Source: Bradyrhizobium sp. Y36 | GTDB taxonomy: Bacteria > Pseudomonadota > Alphaproteobacteria > Rhizobiales > Xanthobacteraceae | DNA: 64,000 nucleotides | Direction of reading: 5' to 3' | NCBI RefSeq assembly: GCF_002531575.1 | Contig: NZ_NWTI01000001.1 | Coordinates: forward strand, 455,501-519,500 | Part shown: positions 8,801 through 18,216 of the stretch, piece by piece | Layout of the letters: every line of letters begins with the position of its first letter | Numbering within the stretch: the stretch's first letter is position 1 | The notes under the pieces: model-generated | Databases searched by the model: none | Seen by the model: only the letters and a program-made list of their open reading frames with translations | What the model was told of the DNA's origin: nothing | Made by a program: the position numbers and the translations under genes

Positions 8801-9205
8801 ATGGACGCACGCGACTCCATCAAGGTTGGCATGAGCGCCGAGCGCACGCTGGTGGTCCCGGCGGAGCGCACGGTCGGGCATTTCGTGCCCGGCATGCCCA
8901 TGGTCTATGCGACGCCGATGATGATCCTGGAAATGGAGATGACCTCGGGCGATGCGATCCGCTCGGCGCTTCAGCCGGGTTGGGTCACTGTTGGCACCGA
9001 GGTCGACATCCGCCATCTCGCAGCCGCCCTCGTCGGCGCGACGGTGCGGACCACCGCGAAGGTCGTCGCGGTCGAACGCCGCGTCATCCGTTTCGAGGTC
9101 GAGGCGTTCGAGGGCGCGCGCAAGCTCGGCGAAGGCCGCCATGCGCGCGGGCTCGTCAATGTCGAGATGTTCAACAAGCGGCTGGGTGCAGGCTTGGAAT
9201 GGTAG
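8801..9205 (+). CDS. Thioesterase, fluoroacetyl-CoA thioesterase (FlK)-like hot-dog
   Basis: A 134-residue single hot-dog-fold protein. The segment MVYATPMMILEMEM contains the Thr and Glu positions of the FlK group, and GTEVDIRHLAAA supplies the His, so all three catalytic positions of that family look present. It probably hydrolyses a small or unusual acyl-CoA in the cytoplasm; fluoroacetate specificity should not be assumed. The stop codon TAG at 9203-9205 lies inside the first bases of a family B repeat. The gene is convergent with proC. Confidence 0.8.
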   Translation: MDARDSIKVGMSAERTLVVPAERTVGHFVPGMPMVYATPMMILEMEMTSGDAIRSALQPGWVTVGTEVDIRHLAAALVGATVRTTAKVVAVERRVIRFEVEAFEGARKLGEGRHARGLVNVEMFNKRLGAGLEW

Positions 9206-9289
9206 GGCGGGCAAAGGCGCGAAGCGCCGTGCCCACGTTCTTCGTGATGGAGACAGGTCGTGGGCACGCTCCGCTTTGCCCACCCTACG
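9202..9289. repeat. Palindromic intergenic repeat, family B
   Basis: GTAGGGCGGGCAAAGGCGCG at the left and CGCTTTGCCCACCCTAC at the right are near reverse complements, with GTGCCCAC/GTGGGCAC as the inner stem. Other copies are at 12037, 20840, 39264 and 60049. It separates the convergent thioesterase and proC genes and supplies the thioesterase stop codon. Confidence 0.85.
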
Positions 9290-9297
9290 GCACCTGC

Positions 9298-10125
9298 TTA
9301 CTTGGCTAGCTCTTTCGACCGTCTCGTCGCGGCGGCGATCGCGCGGATCATGAGGTCGCGCAGGCCTGGCTCGCCCATCAGCACGCCGAGCGCTGCGGCG
9401 GTGGTGCCGCCGGGCGAGGTGACGTTCTGGCGCAGCGTGGCGGAGGGCAGCTCCGATTGGTGCAGCAGTTCGCCGGAGCCCGCGACCGTTTCGCGCGCGA
9501 GGCGGGTTGCAAGTGCCTCGGGTAGTCCGGCCTCGACGCCGGCGCGGGCGAGTTCCTCGGCGAGCAGGAACACATAGGCCGGCCCCGAGCCGGAGACGGC
9601 CGTCACCGCGTCCATCAGGCTTTCATCCTCGACCCATTCGACCGAGCCGGTCGCGCGCAGCAGCGCATCGGCCACCGCGCGCTGCGCGGCGCTGACATTG
9701 TTCGCTGCGACGGCAACGGTGATGCCGCGACCGATCGCGGCCGGCGTGTTCGGCATCGCGCGTACCACGGCGCCGCCGCAGACCTCCTGGAGTGAGGCGA
9801 TGGTGGTTCCCGCCATGATGGACACCACCGAAGTCTCGTCCGAGACGAGCGATTTCAGCTTGGCGCCGGCCTCGCGGAACATCTGGGGCTTCACCGCGAC
9901 GACCAGCGTCTCGACCGTGCCGATCGTGGCTGCATCGGGATTGAGCGCGACACCCTTGGCGGCGAGCGCGGTGATCTCTGGCGAAATATGCGGATCGATC
10001 ACGGCAACGCGGCGCGGATCGAGTCCGCCTGCCAGCCATCCGGTCAGCATGGCGCCGCCCATCTTGCCGGCGCCGGCGAGCACGATGGTGCCGGTGATGT
10101 TTTGGAGAGTGTCGTTGTTCGCCAT
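9298..10125 (-). CDS. proC: Pyrroline-5-carboxylate reductase
   Basis: A 275-residue cytoplasmic enzyme for the last step of proline synthesis, reducing P5C with NAD(P)H. The Rossmann motif GTIVLAGAGKMGGAML is at the N-terminus and the family signature VTAVSGSGPAYVFLLAEEL precedes the C-terminal dimerisation helices (SPGGTTAAALGVL). The start MANNDTLQNI is preferred; an ATG at 10152 would add nine residues (MTPEFVAAA) but begins inside a repeat half copy. Immediately upstream on the same strand is the YbjN-like gene, a pairing that recurs in alphaproteobacteria. Confidence 0.95.
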   Translation of the reverse strand: MANNDTLQNITGTIVLAGAGKMGGAMLTGWLAGGLDPRRVAVIDPHISPEITALAAKGVALNPDAATIGTVETLVVAVKPQMFREAGAKLKSLVSDETSVVSIMAGTTIASLQEVCGGAVVRAMPNTPAAIGRGITVAVAANNVSAAQRAVADALLRATGSVEWVEDESLMDAVTAVSGSGPAYVFLLAEELARAGVEAGLPEALATRLARETVAGSGELLHQSELPSATLRQNVTSPGGTTAAALGVLMGEPGLRDLMIRAIAAATRRSKELAK

Positions 10126-10147
10126 CGCTGCTGCCACAAACTCAGGC

Positions 10148-10172
10148 GTCATCCCCGCGAAGGCGGGGATCC
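10148..10172. repeat. Half copy of family D repeat
   Basis: GTCATCCCCGCGAAGGCGGG followed by GATCC: a compact hairpin CCCCGC/GCGGGG next to a GTCAT end. It overlaps the longest possible proC reading frame. Confidence 0.5.
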
Positions 10173-10247
10173 ATAACCACAGGCGGTTCTAGTGGATCGA
10201 GGTGTTGGCAACAAGCCGCGTGCCACAAGAGAAATCACGCTGCATAG

Positions 10248-10281
10248 GTCCCGGATCTTCGCTTCGCTCGTCCGGGACGAC
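10248..10281. repeat. Short palindromic repeat, family F
   Basis: GTCCCGGATC ... GTCCGGGAC inverted repeat between ybjN and proC. A longer version lies at 56849-57014. Confidence 0.6.
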
Positions 10282-10301
10282 GGTGGAGGGCGGGGCGAGC
10301 C

Positions 10302-10802
10302 CTACGCCTCTCCGACCGTATCGAACATCGCCGCGTCCATGGCTTGCGCGGTGGTCTTGCCGGCCCACACCACGAACTGGAATGCGGGGAAATAGCGCTC
10401 GCAGGCGTGGATGGCGCCGGCCAGCATGGCCTCGCATTGCGCTGTCGAGGCGGTCAGTCCACCCGGCAGCACCAGCGCCTGGCGGTGCATGATCATGCCG
10501 GTGTTGGTCCACAGATCGAAATGGCCGACCCATAGCTGCTCGTTGACCGCGGCGACGAGCCGCTGCACCTCGCTACGGCGCGCGAGCGGAATCTTCATGT
10601 CGAAGGCGCAGGCCAGATGCAGCGCCTCGATCTCGCCCATCCAGGTGAAGGAGAGCTGGTAGTCGGTCCATTGTCCCTTCGAGACAATCGTGAGTTCGTC
10701 TTCGCCGGAGCGTTCGAACGGCCAGTTGTTGCTGGCGGCGATATCCTCGACCACCGCGAGCGGATGGCTTTTGGAATCGATAGTGCCTTCGAGCAGGGAC
10801 AT
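10302..10802 (-). CDS. YbjN-domain protein
   Basis: A 166-residue protein from MSLLEGTIDSKSHPL. An extended frame through MRIKDNKKARG has no better ribosome site. Features typical of YbjN-type (type III secretion chaperone-like fold) proteins are VEDIAASNNWPFERSGEDEL, YQLSFTWMGEIEALHLACAF and a long C-terminal helix pair. Proteins of this family are suggested to act as chaperone-like or stress regulators, but no mechanism is settled. It lies upstream of proC on the same strand, so co-transcription is likely despite a repeat in the 176-base gap. Confidence 0.75.
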   Translation of the reverse strand: MSLLEGTIDSKSHPLAVVEDIAASNNWPFERSGEDELTIVSKGQWTDYQLSFTWMGEIEALHLACAFDMKIPLARRSEVQRLVAAVNEQLWVGHFDLWTNTGMIMHRQALVLPGGLTASTAQCEAMLAGAIHACERYFPAFQFVVWAGKTTAQAMDAAMFDTVGEA

Positions 10803-11235
10803 GCCGTCTCGACCTCTTGCCTTTTTGTTGTCCTTGATACGCACACGGGTTGGGCCCGGCGCGCGCTCCCTAAACGTCGCTACGGCGTCCCCTCGGAGTT
10901 GCCTTTGCGATCTCCTCGGGGTCTTGCGATCCTCGGATCAGCGCGGGCCTGTCGCGGATCAAGTGATGTGATTTGCGGAATCTGCGCAACGGGGTCCCGA
11001 GTCCGTCCACAAGCCAGGACTCGTTCGTCCACAGCTCATCTCCGCCACAATTCTTAACGGGAAGAACAAATCAGAATCGAAAACGCCGGCCGGCGCCAAT
11101 CGTTAATTCCGCCGTGCGAGGGCCGAACCGCCGCCCGGGCATGGGACCATGCGATTTGCCCATGCGGAACGCGCTTGCCGCGCCGGCCCGCCGGCTGCAT
11201 ATTTCCTCTCAGGCCGTTCATTCCGGACGGCCGAT
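10803..11235. promoter_or_regulatory. Divergent intergenic region, ybjN versus riboswitch-ribH
   Basis: A 433-base region without a convincing gene. It must hold the ybjN promoter (left) and the promoter of the FMN-riboswitch leader (right). An AT-richer block around 11040-11110 (CACAATTCTTAACGGG...) is the most likely site of the rightward promoter. A segment near 10875-10965 with several CTCGG/CCGAG complementarities could fold, but I cannot assign it to a known RNA. Confidence 0.35.
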
Positions 11236-11386
11236 GTTCTCAGGGCGGGGTGAAAGTCCCCACCGGCGGTAAGGGCCGAAAGGCCCAAGCCCGCGAGCGC
11301 CTTCCCCAAGGTCTTTGCCGAAGGGAAGGGTCAGCAGATTCGGTGCAACTCCGAAGCCGACGGTTAAAGTCCGGATGAAAGAGAAC
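11236..11386 (+). ncRNA. FMN riboswitch (RFN element)
   Basis: The conserved core reads GTTCTCAGGGCGGGGTGAAA, GTCCCCACCGGCGGTAAG, then a variable stem, AGCCCGCGAGCG, a longer variable arm, then CAGATTCGGTGCAACTCCG, AAGCCGACGGTTAAAGTC and GGATGAAAGAGAAC. This is the full RFN consensus in order, closed by the P1 pair GTTCTC/GAGAAC. It lies 82 bases upstream of the lumazine synthase ATG, so flavin mononucleotide should control that gene in cis, by premature termination or by sequestering the ribosome site at about 11459-11466. Confidence 0.97.
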
Positions 11387-11468
11387 GGTCGGTGGCGGAC
11401 GCATCGTGAGGATGCGGCCGTTTGTCGTTCCGTGTGCCCTGATTCTGGTCCTTAAACCGAGGAAAGCC

Positions 11469-12026
11469 ATGAATCAGATGTTGCAAGATCCCCAGACCGA
11501 AACTGCAGTCTCCCCACCGCCGGTTCCGCAAGGACCCGCGACCGAACACCCGCGCTTCGCAAAGCCGCAGCGGGTGGCCTTCGTGCAGGCCTGCTGGCAC
11601 CGCGACGTGGTCGAGGAAGCCCGCATCGCTTTCATCAAGGAAGCCGAGGCGCGGCACCTCACCCATGTCGACGTGTTCGAGGTGCCGGGCTCGTTCGAGA
11701 TCCCGCTGCACGCGCAGGTCCTGGCCAAGACCCGGCGCTACACCGCCATCGTCGCCGCCGGCCTCGTCGTCGATGGCGGCATCTACCGCCACGAGTTCGT
11801 CGCCGACACCGTGATCAAGGCGCTGATGGACGTGCAGCTCCGCACCGAGGTGCCGGTGTTCTCGGCCGTGCTGACGCCGCAGCAATTCCACGAGACCGAG
11901 GTGCATTACGACTTCTTCCGCAGGCACTTTACGATCAAGGGCGTCGAGGTCGCGGCCGCCTGTGCCGAGACGCTGCATGGCCTGGAGCGCCTGCGCGGCC
12001 AGGTCGCGGCGGGGATCGTGGGGTAG
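11469..12026 (+). CDS. ribH: 6,7-dimethyl-8-ribityllumazine synthase, RibH2 type
   Basis: A 185-residue enzyme that condenses the pyrimidine and butanone-phosphate precursors to lumazine, the penultimate riboflavin step. Motifs are VAFVQACWHRDVVEEARIAF, VFEVPGSFEIPL and AAGLVVDGGIYRHEFVADTV; the VDGGIYRHEFV form, in place of the usual KGxTxHFE, marks the divergent RibH2 group of rhizobia and Brucella. The ATG at 11469 follows a good site (GAGGAAA). An ATG at 11415 in the same frame is ignored because it sits just after the aptamer. Sole visible target of the FMN riboswitch. Confidence 0.93.
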   Translation: MNQMLQDPQTETAVSPPPVPQGPATEHPRFAKPQRVAFVQACWHRDVVEEARIAFIKEAEARHLTHVDVFEVPGSFEIPLHAQVLAKTRRYTAIVAAGLVVDGGIYRHEFVADTVIKALMDVQLRTEVPVFSAVLTPQQFHETEVHYDFFRRHFTIKGVEVAAACAETLHGLERLRGQVAAGIVG

Positions 12027-12036
12027 GCAGGCTGCC

Positions 12037-12123
12037 GTAGGGTGGGCAAAGCGCAAGCGTGCCCACCTTCTCTCGCAAACAAAAAAAGGTGGGCACGGCG
12101 CGTCGCGCCTTTGCCCACCCTAC
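12037..12123. repeat. Palindromic intergenic repeat, family B
   Basis: GTAGGGTGGGCAAAGCGC ... GCCTTTGCCCACCCTAC with inner GTGCCCACC/GGTGGGCAC arms and a loop containing AAAAAAA. It sits between the convergent 3' ends of ribH and prs. Confidence 0.85.
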
Positions 12124-12144
12124 ATGACCTTCCGGGTTGACGGA

Positions 12145-13098
<954 letters not shown>

Positions 13099-13290
13099 GG
13101 ACGCTTCCTCCCGCGCTTTGCTGGATACGACGTTCAACATCTCAGATCCCACTGGAAGCACGGTTACGACGGGCGAGGAAATATCAGGCCGAGGGCTGCG
13201 ATGGCAACCCGGGATGCTACGTTTTCCCTTCGAAAATCCTGAGTCGGGCCAACGGCTTGGCCGCAACTTGAGGCCGTGGTTTAGCGGGGG

Positions 13291-13905
13291 TTATTGCTCG
13301 GCGTAGCCGAGCGCCGAGGCCGGCATCTCGGGCGCGGGCGCGATCGGAACGGAGCTCGCCACCGCGGGGCCGCGCAGGCTAGGCGCCGTGCTCGGCGCAT
13401 CCGGCGTTCCGTTGATCATGTTGGAAAGTCCGCTGAATCCGGCCTGGGCGATCTTCCGCAGCACGAGGTCGTCAGCCGCGTTCCAGGGATCGCGGCCGCC
13501 CTTGGCCGAGGTCGGTTCCTCGCCGGAGAGGCGCAGCGCGCGCTGCTGGTTGGCATCGTAGACGTCCCAGACCCAGGCGATCACGGTCTTGCCGCGCACG
13601 ACCTGGGCGGAGAGGTAGCTGCGCACGCGATAGGCAGCCGTTCCCTCGCGGGAGACCACGGACAGGCTGCGCAGCTTGGATTCGCTGTCGAGCACGCCGA
13701 CCATGCGGTCGAACACCTGCGGCGGCGGGCCGTCGATCGATTCGAAGGCGACCGTCGCTCCCGAGCCGGTGCTCGGCGCCATCGCGTAGGAATTGGCAGC
13801 GCCGCCACCGCCGGCGCAGCCGCCAAGCGCGGCCGAGGCCGCCAGCAGCATGGCCGCCAGCACGCGCGAACCCGCACGGCCCAGGATGAATGACGCGTCC
13901 CTCAT
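13291..13905 (-). CDS. Putative lipoprotein of unknown function
   Basis: A 204-residue protein with a type II signal peptide. The hydrophobic stretch VLAAMLLAASAALGG is followed by the lipobox cysteine in ALGGCAGGG, so Cys29 should be lipidated and the protein attached to a membrane facing the periplasm. The body (about 50-150) contains TVAFESIDGPPPQVFDRMV and VVRGKTVIAWVWDVYDANQQ, which I recognise only as a conserved alphaproteobacterial hypothetical. The tail is Pro/Ala-rich and low in complexity. It is about 190 bases from the prs start on the same strand. Confidence 0.75.
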   Translation of the reverse strand: MRDASFILGRAGSRVLAAMLLAASAALGGCAGGGGAANSYAMAPSTGSGATVAFESIDGPPPQVFDRMVGVLDSESKLRSLSVVSREGTAAYRVRSYLSAQVVRGKTVIAWVWDVYDANQQRALRLSGEEPTSAKGGRDPWNAADDLVLRKIAQAGFSGLSNMINGTPDAPSTAPSLRGPAVASSVPIAPAPEMPASALGYAEQ

Positions 13906-13987
13906 TATGGAGGGCAGCGATATCGTTAAAATCGATTAAGGTCTAGGGCGAGGGCGACACAGACCACTGTCATCGCGTCCAGGCACC

Positions 13988-14027
13988 GTCATTCCAGGTT
14001 CGGCTCTTCGAGCCGCCCCGGAATGAC
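13988..14027. repeat. Short palindromic repeat, family H
   Basis: GTCATTCCAGGTTCGGCTC ... GAGCCGCCCCGGAATGAC, a compact hairpin version of the family H repeat, between pgeF and the lipoprotein gene. Confidence 0.6.
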
Positions 14028-14045
14028 ACGAGGTTGCCCTTGTGT

Positions 14046-14813
14046 TCACGCTTCGAGCGCAATCGCGTGAACGTGGCGGCCGTAATCCGGCTCCTTGCGA
14101 TGCACCGAGCGGCGATAGCTGAAGAAGCGTTCGTCGGCGTAGGTGTCGAGACCGAGGTCGTCGATCATCAGGATGCCCGCGGCTTCCAGGCGCTTGCGGA
14201 TGAGGCCGGCGAGATCGAACATCGCGTGGCCGTCGCGCACCGACGGGACGAAGAACATCGCATTGTCCGCGTCCGCCTCGATGAAGCGCGCCACGAACTC
14301 TTTGCCGACCTCGTAGCTGTCCTGCCGGATCAAGGGCCCGATCGCGGCGATGATGCCGCCGCGCGTGGCGCCGAGCTGCTCCATCGCTGATATCGTTGCT
14401 TCCAGCACGCCGGTCAGCGCGCCTTTCCAGCCGGCATGCGCGCCGCCGATCACGCGCGCATGGGGATCGACGAACAGCACCGGTCCGCAATCGGCGGTGG
14501 AGACGCCGAGCGCAATGCCGGGCGTCTTCGTCACCAGTGCATCGCCCTTCGGCCGCGGCCCGCTCGGCCACGGCGTCTCGGCAACGAGCACGTCGGGCGA
14601 GTGGATCTGGTGCAGGCTGAGGAAACGCTCCGCGGCGACGCCGACATGCTCGGCCATGCGGCGGCGGTTCTCCGCGACGAGGCCCTGGTCGTCGCTGGAG
14701 CCGAGTCCGCCGTTCAGCGCGGAATAGATGCCGCTGGAGACGCCGCCTTCGCGCGTGAAGAAGGCGTGGCGCAGGCCGGGCACCGCTGCCAGCAGCGACG
14801 AGGTGAGGGTCAT
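14046..14813 (-). CDS. pgeF: Peptidoglycan editing factor / purine nucleoside phosphorylase YfiH family
   Basis: A 255-residue laccase-domain protein (MTLTSSLLAAVPGLRHAFF). The family's metal-binding positions are visible in LHQIHSPDV, VSTADCGPVLFVDP and GGAHAGWKGALTG, with RSVHRKEPDYGRH at the C-terminus. Members have been described both as purine nucleoside phosphorylases/adenosine deaminases and as peptidoglycan editing factors; which role applies here cannot be read from the sequence. The start overlaps the midA stop by one base (TGATG), so it is translationally coupled as the third gene of lgt-midA-pgeF. Confidence 0.9.
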   Translation of the reverse strand: MTLTSSLLAAVPGLRHAFFTREGGVSSGIYSALNGGLGSSDDQGLVAENRRRMAEHVGVAAERFLSLHQIHSPDVLVAETPWPSGPRPKGDALVTKTPGIALGVSTADCGPVLFVDPHARVIGGAHAGWKGALTGVLEATISAMEQLGATRGGIIAAIGPLIRQDSYEVGKEFVARFIEADADNAMFFVPSVRDGHAMFDLAGLIRKRLEAAGILMIDDLGLDTYADERFFSYRRSVHRKEPDYGRHVHAIALEA

Positions 14814-15928
14814 CAATTGCCTCCGGCCTGTTCGAGATCGCTGAGGCCGGCAATGCCCGTCAACCGCGGCTCGGAGATGCCGAGCACCTTGAACATCGAG
14901 CCCATGCCGCTGCGCCCGGTGTCCGTCAGGCGCTTGAGGGCGATCGAAATGTCGGTGCCGACCTCCGGCGTTGCCTTCTGCATCAGGGCGGCGGCCCTTG
15001 TGTCGATGCCGATGCGCTTGAGGAAGTCGCCTTGCGTCACCGGCCCGTGCACGCGCGCCCCGACATCCTCGGCCGCGCGCGCCAGCGCCTGGAAGTCGAC
15101 ATGGGCGGTGACGTCGGCCTGGCCCGGTGCCTTCAAGGGATCGGCGAAGGTGTGGCGCGCAATCGCCTGGAAGGTGTCCCCGGCATCGCTGCGCAAATGG
15201 CCGTAGTCGATGATCAGGGCCGCGCCGTCCTGGTCGCGCACGCGCGTGGCGAGCTTCATGATCTCGCCGTCGGGCCGCCATTCGAACACGGCGCCGATTG
15301 GCGCGGCGCGTACCAACGGCGGCAGCAGCACGTCGAAGCGCGGCGTCGGCTCCGGAGCCGCGCCGAACTGAAGCTTTCCGTTGCCGTCGATCTCGATCAC
15401 GCGCTCGTGCCAGCCGTTCTCGTGGCGGACCATCTGGTGGATCGGCAGCACGTCGAAATATTCGTTGGCAAGGATGATGCTGGGACCATCGGGCACGTCG
15501 TCGATGCTGTCGTGCCAGGTGATGTTGCGCACGGCCGACAGCGTCGCACCCTGCCGCTCGCGCAGCACGGGATTGACTTCGACCATGTGGATGTGGAGCG
15601 CCTGGTAGAGCGGCGGCAGCACGCGGAGCGCGCGCAGCGCATCCGCCATCATGGTGCCGCGGCCGGGGCCGAGCTCGATCAGCCGCAGGAATTGCGGCGA
15701 GCCCATCTGCTTCCACACCGAGGCGGTCCACAATCCCAGCAGCTCGCCGAACATCTGGCTGACCTCGGGCGCGGTGGTGAAGTCGCCCTCACGCCCGAGC
15801 GGATCGCGCGAGACGTAATAGCCATAGCGCGGATGCATCAGGCACAGTTCCATGTAGCGCCAGACCGGCATGGGGCCCGAGGCTCTGATCAGCGCCTTGA
15901 TCTCGTTCAGTAGCGGCTGGTCGGTCAC
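14813..15928 (-). CDS. SAM-dependent methyltransferase, MidA/NDUFAF7 family
   Basis: A 371-residue class I methyltransferase. The SAM-binding glycine-rich motif LRLIELGPGRGTMMADAL, the acidic VEVNPVLRERQ and ILANEYFDVLPIHQMV are typical of the MidA/NDUFAF7 group. The mitochondrial member methylates an arginine of complex I subunit NDUFS2, and the bacterial role is presumed related. The N-terminal MHPRYGYYVSRDPLGREGDFTT is also a family hallmark. It lies between lgt (21-base gap upstream) and pgeF (1-base overlap downstream), forming an operon that recurs in Rhizobiales. Confidence 0.9.
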   Translation of the reverse strand: MTDQPLLNEIKALIRASGPMPVWRYMELCLMHPRYGYYVSRDPLGREGDFTTAPEVSQMFGELLGLWTASVWKQMGSPQFLRLIELGPGRGTMMADALRALRVLPPLYQALHIHMVEVNPVLRERQGATLSAVRNITWHDSIDDVPDGPSIILANEYFDVLPIHQMVRHENGWHERVIEIDGNGKLQFGAAPEPTPRFDVLLPPLVRAAPIGAVFEWRPDGEIMKLATRVRDQDGAALIIDYGHLRSDAGDTFQAIARHTFADPLKAPGQADVTAHVDFQALARAAEDVGARVHGPVTQGDFLKRIGIDTRAAALMQKATPEVGTDISIALKRLTDTGRSGMGSMFKVLGISEPRLTGIAGLSDLEQAGGN

Positions 15929-15949
15929 GATCCGTCTTCTCGAAATGAA

Positions 15950-16795
15950 TTAACTGATAGCCCCGACGGGCTTCGGCGCACCGCGCCTGACTGCCAATAC
16001 AATAAGTATGAGGCCGACGATAAGCATCGGGATCGACAGCAGCATGCCCATGGTTAACCCGCCCCAGAGGTAGCCGAGCTGCACGTCCGGTTCGCGGAAA
16101 TGCTCGCCGATGATCCGCGTCAGGCCGTAGATCAGGATGAAGCTGCCGAGGATCATGCCCGGCCGCTTCAGCGCCCCGAAGCGGATCATGATCGCGAGCA
16201 CGGTGAACAGCAGGATGCCCTCCATGCCGGCTTCGTAAAGCTGGCTCGGATGGCGCGGCAACTGGGTCGGGTCGTCGGGGAAGATCATCGCCCAAGGCAG
16301 GCTGGGATCGGTGGCGCGGCCCCACAACTCGCCCTTGATGAAATTGGCGATGCGTCCGAGCAGCAGCCCGACCGGAGCGACCGCGGTGGTGATGTCGCCG
16401 AGCGACAGGATGGAGATGCCGTTGCGATAGGCGAAGCACATCACCGCGACGACGCAGCCGAGGAAACCGCCGTGGAACGACATGCCGCCCTCCCACAATT
16501 TGAAGATCGCGAGGGGATGCGCGACGAAGAAGGGCAGATTGTAGAACAGCACGTAGCCGGTGCGGCCGCCCAGGATGATGCCGAGCGTGACCCAGAGGAT
16601 GAAATCGTCGATCTGGAGCAGCGATATCGGCGCCGGCCCGCCCCACAGGCGCTCGTTCTTCAGGAGCGAACGCGCGTAGAGCCAGCCGAGCACGATGCCG
16701 CAGATATAGGCCAACGCGTACCAACGGATGGCGAACGGTCCGAGCGCGATGGCGACCGGATCGATGGACGGAAAATCGATGAGCAGGAAGGGCAT
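15950..16795 (-). CDS. lgt: Prolipoprotein diacylglyceryl transferase
   Basis: A 281-residue polytopic inner-membrane enzyme that transfers diacylglycerol from phosphatidylglycerol to the lipobox cysteine of prolipoproteins. Seven or so hydrophobic segments are present. Motifs are [40 protein letters not shown] (essential His) and the Lgt signature [17 protein letters not shown], where the usual Asn of NFIN is Lys here. The end motif [20 protein letters not shown] also fits. A GTG one codon upstream (16798) is an alternative start. First gene of the lgt-midA-pgeF operon. Confidence 0.96.
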   Translation of the reverse strand: MPFLLIDFPSIDPVAIALGPFAIRWYALAYICGIVLGWLYARSLLKNERLWGGPAPISLLQIDDFILWVTLGIILGGRTGYVLFYNLPFFVAHPLAIFKLWEGGMSFHGGFLGCVVAVMCFAYRNGISILSLGDITTAVAPVGLLLGRIANFIKGELWGRATDPSLPWAMIFPDDPTQLPRHPSQLYEAGMEGILLFTVLAIMIRFGALKRPGMILGSFILIYGLTRIIGEHFREPDVQLGYLWGGLTMGMLLSIPMLIVGLILIVLAVRRGAPKPVGAIS

Positions 16796-16809
16796 CACGC
16801 CTTCTATAT

Positions 16810-17541
16810 CTAGACGAGATTGCGGCGATAGAGCGCCAGCAGGCGCTCCCAGTGCCGCTCGGCCGCGTCGCGGTCGTAGGCCGGGCGCTTGGGGAAGGCG
16901 AAGCCGTGATGGGTGCCGGGATAGATCTCGACCTCGGCGTTCGCGCCTGTCATGCCCGCCTTGACCTTCTCGATGATTTCCGGCGGCGCGTAGATGTCGG
17001 TCTCGGCGCAGGCGAAATAGAGTTCGGCCTTGGTCTTGCTTGCTGCGAGATGCGGGCTGTCGTCCTGATCGGTCGCGAGCTGCACGCCGTAGATCGAGGC
17101 GGCCGCCTTGACGCTGGCAGGGAAATGCGTGGCCGCGTTGATGGCGTAACGTCCGCTCATGCAGTAGCCGACGGTGCCGACGATTTTGGTGTTCGCGGCC
17201 GCCTGACCCTCGGCGTAGGTGAGCAGCGCCCTGGTGTCGTCCATGATCATGGGGATCGTGAGCGAGCCCATCAGCTGGAACATGCGCTTGCGCTCCGGTG
17301 CGTTCGGATCCGCCGGCAGAGCGCCGAGCTCCATCACGCCGGAGCGGTAATAGAGGTTCGGCAGCATCACGTAATAGCCTGATGTCGCGAGCCGGCGCGC
17401 CATGTCGCGCAACTCTTCGCGGATCGCCGGCGCATCCATGTAGAACAGGATGACCGGAAACGGCCCGCCGCGTTCGGGATGGCTGATGAAGGTTGCGGTG
17501 TGCCCGTCCCGGGTGGGGATCGCGATCTGCTGGTCGATCAT
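16810..17541 (-). CDS. Dienelactone hydrolase-family protein
   Basis: A 243-residue alpha/beta hydrolase (start [17 protein letters not shown]; a longer frame adds 17 residues without a better site). The nucleophile elbow is the cysteine type, [11 protein letters not shown], and the His is in [11 protein letters not shown] with an acidic residue near [11 protein letters not shown], the Cys-His-Asp triad of dienelactone hydrolases. It is probably cytoplasmic. No aromatic-degradation genes are nearby, so the substrate is unknown. It lies 14 bases upstream of lgt on the same strand and may be read through into it. Confidence 0.88.
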   Translation of the reverse strand: MIDQQIAIPTRDGHTATFISHPERGGPFPVILFYMDAPAIREELRDMARRLATSGYYVMLPNLYYRSGVMELGALPADPNAPERKRMFQLMGSLTIPMIMDDTRALLTYAEGQAAANTKIVGTVGYCMSGRYAINAATHFPASVKAAASIYGVQLATDQDDSPHLAASKTKAELYFACAETDIYAPPEIIEKVKAGMTGANAEVEIYPGTHHGFAFPKRPAYDRDAAERHWERLLALYRRNLV

Positions 17542-17707
17542 CTCGTGCGCCTTGTGATTCTTCTTATGCAGGGACGTCGAATACGATTGCAAGGAAACCG
17601 GTTCATGACAAGGATACCGCCGCTCCGCACTTGAACCGTTCGGCCCGGATTGCCATTGTCTTTCCGAGCGTTCGCGTGAAGTTTATCTGAGCTGCCAGGA
17701 GACCGAC

Positions 17708-17959
17708 ATGACCCAGACCAACAACCGGTTTTTCGACGAGATCGGCCGCCTGATGAACGACGCCGCCGGTGCCGCCCAGGGCGTCAAGCGCGAGTTCGAC
17801 ACTGTCATGCGCACCCAGGCCGAGAAATTCCTGCGCGACATGGATCTGGTCAAGCGCGAGGAGTTCGAGGCGGTCAAGGACATGGCGCGCCTGGCGCGCG
17901 AGGAGAACGAGGCCCTGAAAGCGCGCATTGCGGCGCTGGAGGCCAAGCTCGGCGGGTAG
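17708..17959 (+). CDS. UbiK-family accessory factor (BMFP domain)
   Basis: An 83-residue, mostly helical protein (MTQTNNRFFDEIGRLMND...). The second half, VKREEFEAVKDMARLAREEN followed by EALKARIAALEAKL, is the amphipathic coiled-coil of the BMFP/YqiC family, which forms trimers and assists aerobic ubiquinone synthesis in enterobacteria (UbiK). The first half has the membrane-fusogenic, Asp/Ala-rich helix seen in the family. The role here is inferred from family membership. It lies upstream of rplY, separated by a repeat. Confidence 0.85.
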   Translation: MTQTNNRFFDEIGRLMNDAAGAAQGVKREFDTVMRTQAEKFLRDMDLVKREEFEAVKDMARLAREENEALKARIAALEAKLGG

Positions 17960-17965
17960 GCTTTC

Positions 17966-18048
17966 GTCGTTCCGGGGCGATGCGCAGCATCGAACCCGGA
18001 ACCTCGAGATTCCGGGTTCGGTCGCCGTCGCGACCGCCCCGGAATGAC
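17966..18048. repeat. Palindromic intergenic repeat, family H
   Basis: GTCGTTCCGGGGCGATGCG ... CGACCGCCCCGGAATGAC with an inner GAACCCGGAA/TTCCGGGTTC stem. It separates the ubiK-like gene from rplY. Confidence 0.75.
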
Positions 18049-18216
18049 GGTTCGTCCGACACTCCCTCGGCCGCCCCATTCTCCTTGTCATTTCCGCGGC
18101 TTCCGGCTAAAAGCCCGCCAAGTTCGTGGCCCCCGCACCCCTGGAGGCTTGCTGCGAGCTATGCCATGGGCCGCGCTGCGGCCCATTAACTTTTGCAAAA
18201 ACAAGGACTTAACGAC

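Noticed and set aside
10860-10980. Possible small RNA or 6S-like structure upstream of ybjN
   Set aside because: Some CTCGG/CCGAG pairing is visible, but I could not match a known consensus, so it is not called.
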